A DNA stretch of 64,000 bases from Dermacentor variabilis (lineage: Eukaryota; Arthropoda; Arachnida; Ixodida; Ixodidae), in assembly GCF_050947875.1 (NCBI RefSeq), contig NC_134572.1, positions 154,773,105-154,837,104 on the forward strand, written 5' to 3'. The translations under genes were made by a program, and so were the position numbers. Shown here piece after piece: positions 32,357 to 43,756 of the stretch (positions are counted from its first letter, which is position 1; each line of letters starts with the position of its first letter). Below the pieces are notes generated by a model. That model did no database searches and was not told the DNA's origin. It saw only the letters and a program-made list of their open reading frames with translations.

Positions 32357-32648
32357 TGCGAAAGCATTACATGCCCCATGAAGTGGAAAATACGGCGTCC
32401 GTTTTTATAATCCGATGGTACCAAAACCCACGTGCCGAAGTGACAACGTAACGTTCCCAGCGCTGGACCTGTTGTTGCTCGGACTGCAAACTTTCACGGT
32501 GAACAGCCATGGCATCGGACCTGGACCCGTATTAAAATTTTATTAAGGTCGATTAAAGTGAATTGGGGTAAAATAAAGTCGATTAACGTGGATGAATGTG
32601 ACGTTTTATTTTAAGGTGATCACTTCGACGAGTCATCATGCTTTCGCA
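32357..32648. repeat. MITE-like element in the gene's 3' flank
   Basis: TGCGAAAGCAT at 32357-32367 is mirrored perfectly by ATGCTTTCGCA at 32638-32648, giving 11 bp inverted ends 292 bp apart. The interior has no ORF. A short internal repeat GTCGATTAA occurs at 32529 and 32579. Confidence 0.4.
32572..32577 (+). promoter_or_regulatory. Candidate poly(A) signal of the ANL gene
   Basis: AATAAA lies 314 bp after the stop codon, inside a MITE-like repeat (32357-32648). It is the first canonical hexamer I noticed downstream. Use is unproven. Confidence 0.4.
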
Positions 32649-32895
32649 TTCAAATCACGTAAGGATACGTAAGTGACTGTCACTTAATAATAAAGTGCAG
32701 GCTGAATGGCATCTTCTGGTATTCCACGTAATTCCTGGGTCATGGCTCCTAACAAGCTGAAGCGTAACACGAATGGTCATGAGGTTCGTGGACACCATGG
32801 CAACGTAAATCTGGGAAAGGGAGATTTGCTTTTTGTGTTCATTATGAAAGCCACGTTCCCCTTGCAAAATTTTCGATATAGCAGGCACTCTGTTC

Positions 32896-33370
32896 TGTGC
32901 GGGGTGTTTCAGCGAACTTCAAAAGTTTTTAAAGGTGGCCTATCACACAAAGCACAATTCTACTTCATGAGCTGGTCAACTCGAAGAGTTGGACATTACT
33001 TGCACAACATATTGAACTGCATATTCAACTAATTATTAAAAAGACACGAATTACGTTTTTAACGAATTACCAACCTTATGGCAAACATTTCAACGTAGAA
33101 ATTCTAGCCGTGGCGTTAACAAGGTTGATCCACTTGGAATAATTTCTCAGGATGCCACCAGTTTCGAGGTATTAATTCCGGAACATTACAGAGAAATGCA
33201 TAGGCGTTTCACTTATTTTTGTGTTTTAATGCATAAAACGTCCTTTTGTTAAGGACCTAGCCGTGGATACGCCTTGCCAACTCCACAGCTAGAATTCCTC
33301 AGTTGCAATATGTGCCATAATTAGTTAACATTAGGTAGTGGATTTTTGCCATTTACTCAGATTGACAATT
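32896..33370 (+). repeat. Dispersed tick repeat (DNA-transposon-like end)
   Basis: It starts GCGGGGTGTTTCAGCGAACT and continues through an AT-rich body. The GGGTGTTTCAGC start is a recurring end sequence of dispersed tick repeats, as I recall. No coding potential; the boundary at the right is approximate. Confidence 0.4.
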
Positions 33371-33479
33371 CAATTATCTGTGCAACGAATGACCGCCTTT
33401 TCGAGTAGACCATGTTATAGGTGGAGTATGTAACATGCTGCATGTCATGCCCAAGAGAACCCTGCGAGAGCTACGCTGG

Positions 33480-33985
33480 GAAGATAGTCGGAGGACAGTC
33501 CCCAGGCGATGCCTGGCGCCACTAATTTTACCATAACTAGCTCCCTTCGTCAGAGAAGGCTGCAACGGGAACAAATAGTTGCCACTCAGGAGGAGGCCGG
33601 GACGACGCGAAGGGCTCATGGACGTTTCCCGGAAGAACGCGCCCCGAACTGGTGCTTGACCTATACTGAGAACCAGCGGAGAAGACCAGTTGGGAGTAGG
33701 AGATCGCCTCTCCCATTCCCACGACCTCTCCGCCTTTGCGCCCACTGCAACTGGGTGGGGCCACCTGTCCGATATTCCGCATGCGACAGTGTTGTTTGTG
33801 CGTGATCTTGATCAAGCAGTTGATCTGTTTCTGTTCTTTTTCTGTTCTTGTTCTTGTTTTCTTGATCTGAACACTTGATCTATTTCTGTTTTTTTTTTCT
33901 TTTCAACGATGTAAGTGGCGCCTGACAGCACCAAAAGGTGCCGAGAGTCAGTGGGACTTTACTAACCCGGACAAACCAAATTAGG
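33480..33985. other. Unassigned, possibly a LINE 5' UTR fragment
   Basis: GC-richer than its flanks up to about 33780, then T-rich. The segment ACAAACCAAATTAGGAGG (33972-33989) resembles CAACCAAATTAGGAAGCCCC in the 5' region of the RTE element at about 59548, so this could be a 5' piece of a related element. Frames on both strands look random. Confidence 0.35.
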
Positions 33986-34402
33986 AGGGCCCACCACCTG
34001 CAGCGGGCTGTTTTTTCATCCACTTTCATTTCGATTTATTTATCATTTCGTTATTTCATTTTTTAAGCTCAAGTAACTTCCCCTATGTTGTCGTTGATGT
34101 CAGTGTTAGTTGGCTTCTTACGATATGACTAATAATATTTGGGCCCCTCGGTTAACCCCCTTTCTTCTTATTTATAACATAACGAGGGTCTCGAATAAGG
34201 AAACATTGATGCCTTCAGGTAGCATGTGTGGGTTTATTGACCGGTTTCCTTCACCCAAAAAAAAGATCACGTTCTCGCGACGCCTGTTACAGAGAGAATG
34301 TTCCATGTCGGTCGCCAAAGTCCCTGAGTGGTAGCGTTGGTTAGCACTCCTGGGGTTCTACTAGGAAACATAAATACCCAAGAAAGTGGATGGGTAAACA
34401 GT

Positions 34403-34474
34403 GCCGCTGTAGAATAATTGTTAGGGCATCGCACACGATATGCGACGGTTGTGGGATCGTTCCCTACCTGTGCC
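34403..34474 (+). pseudogene. tRNA-like domain, copy 1
   Basis: The anticodon-arm stem TCGCA/TGCGA pairs around a 7-base loop, and the B-box-like GGATCGTTCC is present. The acceptor stem GCCGCTG/CTGTGCC is imperfect and the D arm is altered, so it is not a functional tRNA. Confidence 0.55.
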
Positions 34475-34860
34475 AAGTTGTTTTTTTTTTCATCCACATC
34501 CGTTAATTTACCGTTTCGGTGTTTCATTTATTAAGCTCAAGTAAATTTCCCTATGTTGTCCTCGGTGTCAGTGTTTGTTGGATTCTTATATGACTAATAA
34601 AATTGCGCCCCTCGGTTAAGCGTCTTCTCGTTTATTACGGAACGAGGGTCTTGAATCCGCTAACATTGATGCTTTCAGGTAGCATGTGTGGGTTTATTGA
34701 CCCGTTTCCTGCGTCCAAGAAAGATCACGTTCTCGTGACGCCTGTGACAGAAAGGAAGTTCTACGTCCATCGCCAAGGTGTGTGCGTGGTGGCGCTGGCT
34801 ACCACTCCCAGGGTTCTGCAAGGAAACACAAATACCCAGGAAAGTGGACGCGGAAACGGC

Positions 34861-34932
34861 GCCGCAGTAGCTCAATTGGCAGAGAATCGCATGCAAAATT
34901 CGAAGGTTGTCGGATCGTTCCCCACCTGCGGC
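34861..34932 (+). pseudogene. tRNA-like domain, copy 2
   Basis: 72 bp with a perfect 7 bp acceptor stem (GCCGCAG/CTGCGGC). The A-box-like TAGCTCAATTGGCAGAG and B-box-like GGATCGTTCC are present. The anticodon stem is broken (TCGCA against TTCGA). It looks like a tRNA-derived RNA polymerase III promoter rather than a working tRNA. Confidence 0.6.
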
Positions 34933-35100
34933 AAGTTGTTTTTTCATCCACTTTCATTTGCATTAATTTATCGTTTCATTATTTCATTTATTAAGGTCGA
35001 GTAATTTCCCCTATATTGTCCGTGGTGTCAGTGTTTTTTGGCTTCTTTCGATATGACTAATAAAAAATAGGGGCCTCGGTTACCCCCTTTCTTCCTACAA

Positions 35101-37570
35101 TAACATATTTCATGAAGAATAACAAAAGCACGCTTAACTTTCTTCCAAAAGATATGCTTTATGTAGACTGTTTCTGTGTACTTGTCTCTTTGCGACCTAA
35201 AACATGAAAAACAGTTAGTAAAAGACAGCAGAAGATTGTAAACGAACTGCTGATACTGCAGTAATAAAAACTCTTCCCAAAGAATAGCTCTTAAAAATAT
35301 TTTGGAAATATCAGTGGTTTTCTGAAAATAAAATTGGCACGAAAAAGGTAAATTTGGTAAAGGGCGCTAAGAACAGTTGCGAAACAAATTAGTCACCTAA
35401 CGCAATGTGTGTAATGAATCGAGGATAAGTGCTCTATAAAAATTACATGTATTTGACAAGAGATGTTGATTATTTTCTGAGACATGTCATGTCATGTCAT
35501 GTCATGTCGACATTTGTTTGCTAATGGAAAAGCTCAATTACTTCCCTCTCAGCTCTGTCAGGGCTCTTCGCAACTAATCTCATGTGCTGGAAGATAGGGA
35601 AGCACCCACGGCTCATCTGTGCAGCGACGTGGCTGCTGTAGTTATTCTTCATGCAAGTTCTGGGTTCACCCACTCCCTCAGTGAAACATTGATAACGATT
35701 ACGGTTACTAACACTCGTTTTCATCCAGGAGCAAAATCAGCTTGTAGTTGGTGCTAGTACTGTTCATAGGTATCTCTCCTTGGTCTTTCATGATATCATA
35801 TTTCTAGGAATAAATGATCTTGTATACTATTGCTGAAAGCTGAGAGAGTTGGTTACTGGCACTAGGAAACATAGTTACTACACTATAAAATGGAACACGT
35901 GAAATGCACAGGATGAGCACTGCACATGAACTTGTTTTAGTACATGGTTGCGAGCATATGCATGCATGAGAGGCCTTTCCAGCAAAATTTGACTGTACGT
36001 GACATATAAGATGCACCACTCATCCTATTTTGCGTGAACCGTACATCTTTTTCAAGTAATCAATTTTTCTATTCGAGATTTGAATAGAAGGTGCGCTATT
36101 GCATTTATCGGTTTGTCTGGGAAGGCCCTTATATACCAGTGTGCACATTTAGCCTTACATTTCCTGAGTATTTTATGCTGTTGTATTTTGGGATGTATTG
36201 ACATCTTTTACACTGTCCTGCAAATTTTTCAGACCTTGCTAACACTCTAACCTGCGCAGAGTGCTCAGCCTGTCTTTGGGGCACCTTTGAGTGCCTTTAA
36301 TGCCTTCAGAAGCAAGTGTTGCGTAGGATAAACCAGGATTTGTGGCAAAGGCAGGCTGCAGGAGCATTGTACGCAAATTTAGACGGTAAAAGCATCTAGA
36401 TATCTCACAAAACATTGCAAAAGATTCCAAACTGTGCGAAAATTGGACTGTACACATGCACTTTGCTAATATAAGACAGGGAAGTGCAGATTTGCATACT
36501 AGGCCTTTTCCATCCAAGAAACCAATAACTGCATTAACAAACCTACTACCGGGGTATTGAATAAAGAAGATGGTTACTTCAGCAATATGATGTATGACAT
36601 GGGTGCATTATGAATCACATAGTTTATATGTCGTATATTGTGAAATTTCTTGCGAATGTGTCGTTTTTATGTGTGTAATCATTGTTTAGTGAGGTCACTT
36701 GAGGTACAGCACCCATTCTCTGCATGTCATGTTGTTATTTTGTTTTGTCTTAGCACTGTAATTATGTTTCGTAAAACCTTACATTGCTAAAATTAGACTT
36801 TGGGGCAGTTTGGTCTTATCATCCACATTCTTGTTTTTGTCATTTGCCTTATAATATAAGCATTTTTCTGGAGCACTTGCAGTATTTCGTCATGCTCTTG
36901 CGTTTACAAGCCATATTTCTGTCTCAGAGCAGCCCAAACCACTTGTAGCGTGCAAATCTGATGCATCCTCAATAGAACTTCATAGTAAACGTATTGCTAA
37001 AAATATTTTTCAGGGGATGAAGCACTTCTGTAACTGCCGAGTTTTGCAGCAATAAAGAAGCAGAATGCTTGCATCTGTGTAATATACATATAATTTCTTC
37101 TTGGTATCACCTTTTATCTGACTGTCTGTCAGCATGGTAACATTGCAGATTATCTTCTTTCTTAACATTCATAGGTTCCAAATAGCTCCTATAATCTTTT
37201 TGTCCTCACATTTCATGCAATATCCTTCACCGGAAGGGCAACTAGCAGTTCACCTGATTCACCACTTTTACAGGCAACAAATTAACCATATTAGAATGTC
37301 ATGCCCACTGCTTAAAAGCTCCTCAAGAATTTTGCACATCTGAAAGTTCTTTGAATTATTGCAAGCAGGTGCTGTTTATAAGATGGCTGAATGCTCATGT
37401 AATTGGTTTTTTAGGGCAATGTGAATGAAAAACCCCAGTACCTATGTGTTGCTTTATGATGCTGACCTGTATATATTATTACGTTGGTGAACTGTGTGTG
37501 CACTCTGAAGATATGCGCATTACTGCTGGTGTTTTGTATAATCGTTGTATAATAAAACAACACATTATAT
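35101..37570. other. AT-rich, no gene recognised
   Basis: A short CATGT tandem (about five copies) lies at 35483-35508. Otherwise there are only short random ORFs and several AATAAA hexamers. It could include UTR sequence of an unseen gene, but there is no coding support. Confidence 0.5.
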
Positions 37571-37868
37571 TGTAACGATGTTAATAAAACAACGATATTT
37601 ATTAAGGGCGAACTTGTGCCCACAAGTAAAAGTCACTGCGGTCGTGAAGAAATCCCCGGCAGACGTGTTCTCAAAACTGGCCTTGAACCGTCTTCCTCTT
37701 TCTTCTCGCGCGACACATCGTGCGCGTGGCGCATGTGAGCCGGGTCCAACTGGCTGCCCGTGCCACGAAGATCGCTGCCTGTTGTTCATGAACAACACCA
37801 CGGTACGGCGTGCACAGTGTCCAACACAAAGGGCGCGCAACTTGAATGTCACCAAGTTTGTCGCGGCA
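37571..37868 (-). mobile_element. Gypsy-type LTR fragment, minus orientation
   Basis: 298 bp with TG...CA ends (TGTAACGATG at left, GTCGCGGCA at right, plus strand). It shares GGGCGAACTTGTGCCCACAA with the gypsy-1 LTR, next to an AATAAA on the minus strand. A polypurine tract complement (TTATCCCCCTCC) follows directly at 37869, as expected beside a 3' LTR. No further element body remains on the right. Confidence 0.6.
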
Positions 37869-37919
37869 TTATCCCCCTCCTAATCGCATTGGCCCAATGC
37901 GTGAGGAGGGGGATAATGC
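37866..37919. repeat. Near-perfect palindrome over a polypurine tract
   Basis: The left arm GCATTATCCCCCTCCT..CGCATTGG (37866-37892) is mirrored by CCAATGCG..AGGAGGGGGATAATGC (37894-37919), with only AAT against CA unpaired and almost no loop. It would form a hairpin with a stem of about 24 bp. Confidence 0.75.
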
Positions 37920-38506
37920 GGCCCGATGCGGCCCGATGCTGTCCCAGGGGGTACACAGATGTTTTCACTGTCTACTTTTGTACTCTGTTACTTTTCTTTT
38001 TCATGTGTGATCTCCGTGTCCAAGTCGGCATCTCATCGTCTTCTCAAGACGGGTACTGAAACTCTTCCAAACTGTGGTGCAATCGGGTTCATTTTCAGTT
38101 TTGATGTTGTGTGTTTTCTTAAAATGGGGAAGCCAAAGATGTCATTTTCTACTGTATAAAGATGTCATCACCATACACGCGTGTTACAGTGCTAACATGT
38201 GCTCTTCTGTAACTCATGACTACATTTGTTACGAGGACAGCGAGTAGCGCATTTTTCTCTCAACGGAGAGATGATGTGGTATCCTTTGTTAGCTTCTGGT
38301 TTCGGATTTGGGTCGTTTACGTCAGGGCGCCACTTAGCGCCAAACGCTGTAAGTTGCCTGCAGCGTTCCCGCTCGCAGAAATAAAATGATTCTTGGTTTG
38401 GTCCCCGACTGAAGCAGTCCGGCTTTTCTTGCGGCGCAGCGCGCCCCGGCCGTTTAGGCCTCATATCGTAGATCATCCGTCTGGCCGCACCGTCGAAGCT
38501 ACAACA
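37920..38506. other. Unassigned; possible LTR or UTR remnant
   Basis: It begins with a repeat of CGGCCCGATG (37919-37938). The stretch 38228-38500 is GC-rich, contains GGGCGCCACTTAGCGCC and an AATAAA at 38382, and may be part of another LTR element, but no domain or second LTR copy confirms it. Confidence 0.3.
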
Positions 38507-40150
38507 GTATGCACCTAGACGAGAACTGCACAGCGAACACTTGGTTCGAACGCGTTACGAAGACCAGCAAACAAATCCTGCACGCTTTACGCAGAATCTC
38601 TAACCACACCCGTGGAGTAAAGAAACTTGAAATGTGGAAGTTCGCTCAAGCTTCTCTTGTCTCCGGTATCATGTACGGGCTGCCGTACCATCCAGTCAAC
38701 CGCACACAGATGCACGTGGTCAACCGGTTACTTAACGAAGATGAACGCGTTGTCATTGGACTCCCAAGGTACACAACTCTCGAAGCACTTAAAAGTTCTA
38801 GCAAACTCAACAACCTGGCCGAGCTCGTCGACATGCACATCTATACACAAGAGACGAGACTTCCCGCCACAAATGTCGGGCGACACACACTCATGCTCCT
38901 CAGGTATGACGTCCACACAATGCCCGCCGTGGGAAATCACGGCTCTCACCGATGGCAGGGCATTTCCTCTCAATGTGGACCCTACTCAGCGAATGCGGTG
39001 CCTTGCTAATGCCAAGAGGCATGCTAAAGCTATCAGTTCACTCCCCTTGACTGAACGCATCGTATACACGGACGCTGCACTGCTTGCAGGTGGCGCTAGT
39101 AACGCGTGTTATGTCATTGCGTGGTACGACCAGACAAATTAAAATCTGAACAACTGCCATCATATATCACTAGAAGCAAAGTTCACAACCCGCGCTGAGC
39201 TTATGGCCACCCTAGATTATTTGGAGTGGCCCACGCAACTTCGTCTCAAACCATCGTTCACCATCATGTGTACACAGACCCCCAGGCTCCCCATCGGGAA
39301 TGTGCTAATGTTCTTTACGCAGATCCAGTACTGTAGAAGATCCGGCACCAGGCACGCCGGCTCCGCGAATGCGGTCACGATGTTATCACCCACACGGTCC
39401 TTGCACAGTGTGGTATGCCCGGAAACGACAAGCCTCATAGGCTGGCGCACGCTCATCTCTATTTCACGTTAGCCAGAGCCTCCGATACTCCTTATCCTCT
39501 CTTAGCTACCACACCTGAGGTAGCAGACCCGACGACAGACAAGCATGCGACCAAACAACGACGTGCCCCCTACCTCACAGCAGTGGGCAATCCACTCTCT
39601 ATACCGTCGCATCCCCTGAAGTTATTCACACGGCGAGAGTCAGTCTTGCTTCGGAGAATTCAGACAGGCACCCTCCTTACTCCTCACTTGCTGAACGGCT
39701 TCCACAGGGGTGGCATACCCCCACCCGTAAGTGGTTTCTTTTCCACGTGCACATGTCGAGCTTATCTCAACCACCTGTGTTGAGAGTGACCCTTCTACAT
39801 ACCACCGAGGCTCCGTGCCCTGGCCACCATACAGCGGCGACCCTGGCTTTCTTCTCTCCGGACTTCGGCTTGCACGGATACTACGTCTCCAGACCATGCC
39901 ATCGAGCTCTGGCGAGCACTGCTGTTGTTCCGCCAGGACCCGGCGGCACCACCCGTCGGTAATCGGCTCCGCGACAGCCACAAGCGTCATGCGACCCCCA
40001 CTTAGCTGCCTCCAGGACATTTGTTAATAAAACGGAGGGAAGCCTCACACTTCCTCTTTTGCAATAATACCCAGTCTCCCTTGCCACCGCAGCGTCTTCG
40101 GCGCATTTTAATGTGGAATAAACGTGGTTTTGTTCATTCATACATTTCGT
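38507..40150 (+). mobile_element. RNase H-bearing LINE (I-clade-like), 3' part, degenerate
   Basis: Open from 38509 for 166 codons: RTSKQ-like TKTSKQILHALRRISNHTRG, KLEMWKFAQASLVSGIMYGL and RLLNEDERVVIGLPRYTTLE, the region after RT. A frameshift leads to an RNase H start ERIVYTDAALLAGGASNACY (about 39053), a stop at 39139, more RNase H and a C-terminal knuckle region (about 39550-39990). AATAAA at 40118 and a short tail end it near 40150. The RT core and endonuclease are absent, so this is a 5'-truncated copy. Confidence 0.8.
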
Positions 40151-42179
<2,029 letters not shown>

Positions 42180-42342
42180 TGCGACGCAGCTGGTAAGCCT
42201 TAAAGGTTTACTTCGCAGCTCCCGCGCTGAAGGAGATGACGCTGGCCATGATGATGAATATATACATATGAAGGAGATGAAGGGGTAATATAATGCTCAC
42301 AAAATTTATCCCGCGTGTGAAAGCGGCCAACCTGGCCGCTGG

Positions 42343-43185
42343 TTATGGCGGGAAACGTCGTATAAAAGGCTTTAAACGCGAAACGCGCACAATCTCTGTG
42401 GCACGGCAGCAGCCGTGCAAAGGCGGGACAACTTGACTGTCACGATAGTTCAGTGGCGAAGTCGGTTCCCGAACAATGTAGGGCCCTGTAAAACGGGACT
42501 GAAATTTGTCGCACAATCCAGGAGCGCGAACTGGGGTCCACAGTAACACTTCGTCTCCAGGGTGGAAGGAAACGACACGGTGAGATGCATCATAGCAAAT
42601 TTTGCGGTATTGTTCACTGGCGTCACGACACCGCGCAATGCGTGAAACGAACTGCTCACACACAGATATGGACGAAGGCACGGGGATATCGAAGAAATAG
42701 ACGTCGAGTACCCCGTAGTGCGTCGAGTACCCCGTCGAGTACCCCGACGTCGAGTACCCATAGACGTCGAGTACCCCGTCGTGCGTTGAACGGCCGTGTT
42801 GTATGTCAAAGTGACGAATGGTAGAATGACATACCAATTGGTGTGGTCAGGGTTGACGTATATAGACATCATGCCGGACAGCATGCGATTAAAGCGCTCT
42901 GTGATACCATTAGTTTGAGGGTGGTAGCTGGAAGTCGTTTTATACATGGTATTGGACGCACCGAGAACATCGTCGAGAAGTTTAGAGAGAAAGGTCCTAC
43001 CGCGGTCACTCAAAATGACACGTGGAGCTCCGTGCCGTAAAAAGATAGCTTCAAAGTAAAAGCCTGCAATCTCCTCTGCGGATCCCCAAGATAGTACGGC
43101 TGTTTCAGCGTACCGTGTAAAGTGGTCTACAGCTGTGACGATCCATCATATACTGCCGGTGGTTAAGGGCAGCGGTCCATAAAGG
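42343..43185 (-). pseudogene. gypsy-3 integrase core, with a minisatellite insertion
   Basis: Pieces on the minus strand: VGIDLYGPLPLTTGS, a stop, WIVTAVDHFTRYAETAVL, then SDRGRTFLSKLLDDVLGASN, SSYHPQTNGITERFNRMLSG and NWYVILPFVTLTYNTAVQRT; the DDE residues are visible. After that a repeat encoding GYSTS-like units (42695-42785) interrupts it. The C-terminus resumes with RFTGPYIVREP and ends RVSRLKPFIRRFPP. Confidence 0.82.
42695..42785. repeat. GACGTCGAGTACCCC minisatellite
   Basis: Irregular tandem copies of GTCGAGTACCCC, some preceded by GAC or by CGTAGTGC. It interrupts the gypsy-3 integrase sequence. Confidence 0.85.
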
Positions 43186-43439
43186 TCGATACCAACGACG
43201 TCTTCGATATAAGATGTGTATGTTTCGCCGGGAAGTTGCGTGCGTCCATCAAGCTTTTTCTTGGCGGCCACAGAGCAAACGTTGGGAACGCCAAAAATCT
43301 GCCGAAGCTGGTGTTTGAACGCCGGCCAGTCAGCCAAGGTGCTATCGTTATTGAGAAACCAAGTCCTGGCAGCGTCAGTGAGGTAGAACGCGACGTTACG
43401 AAGCTTTTGCATGTCATCCCACCGGTTAGACTCACTCAC
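43186..43439 (-). pseudogene. gypsy-3 Gag fragment joined to integrase
   Basis: It contains SESNRWDDMQKLRNVAFYLT, DAARTWFLNNDSTLADWPAF and GRTQLPGETYTSYIEDV, a gypsy Gag domain. The reading frame passes straight from IEDV into VGIDLYGP of integrase, so the deletion junction near 43190-43200 keeps the frame. The stop a few codons later would still end the product. Confidence 0.8.
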
Positions 43440-43655
43440 GCGGTCATAATTGTCCAGTCAGTCATCAGCGTCGTCACTACGAAGGCAAGCAAACGTGTTG
43501 GGATCGGGTTCCCGCGTTCTGCCGGTCCATGAAGAAACGGCCGATGAGGCAGAGACGGTGACGCCGGAGGCTCCTGGAGGATCTTCTTGGGGCATGCTGG
43601 CGGAAAGGCGGAGTAACCGGCGGCTCGAAAGGGATCGAAAGCAGCCTCCACCACT

Positions 43656-43740
43656 TGCGAGACAGCTGTTAAGTCTCAACGGTTTATTTCGCAGCTCACG
43701 CGCTGATAAAGATGACGCTCGCCATGATGATGATGCCACG
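43656..43740 (-). repeat. gypsy-3 5' LTR remnant
   Basis: 85 bp homologous to the sequence at 42180-42262. It ends in the AT run at 43741. Confidence 0.7.
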
Positions 43741-43756
43741 ATATATATATATATAT

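Larger units (their letters stand above)
33986..35100 (+). repeat. Tandem array of a 450-475 bp unit containing a tRNA-like domain
   Basis: Just over two units. The anchor CATCCAC recurs at 34017, 34491 and 34945, spacings 474 and 454 bp. Each unit holds TTTATTGACC, GATCACGTTCTCG, a tRNA-like domain (34403-34474 and 34861-34932), a T run and a final GACTAATAAAA. Units differ by substitutions and small indels. It may be a tandemly amplified tRNA-derived SINE or a minisatellite that captured one. Confidence 0.75.
42180..43740 (-). mobile_element. Ty3/gypsy LTR retrotransposon (gypsy-3), deletion derivative in a TA microsatellite
   Basis: LTR remnants at 42180-42262 or beyond (GCGACGCAGC) and 43656-43740 (TGCGAGACAGCTGTTAAG) share GCAGCTC-CGCGCTGA-AGATGACGCT and ATGATGATGA. 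Between them, on the minus strand, a Gag fragment runs directly into an integrase core; protease, RT and RNase H are missing. A PBS-like TGGTGGAGGCTGC precedes the 5' LTR. AT repeats touch both ends, so it inserted into the microsatellite. Confidence 0.85.

Noticed and set aside
34861..34932. Functional tRNA gene
   Set aside because: The acceptor stem is perfect, but the anticodon stem is broken and the sequence is one of several repeat units with differing defects, so it is a repeat component.
35483..35508. CRISPR-like or regulatory repeat
   Set aside because: It is a simple CATGT tandem of about five copies without spacers.
38192..38500. Second LTR retrotransposon with a GGCGCC-type primer site
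   Set aside because: GGGCGCCACTTAGCGCC and AATAAA are suggestive, but there is no second LTR and no coding domain; left as unassigned.
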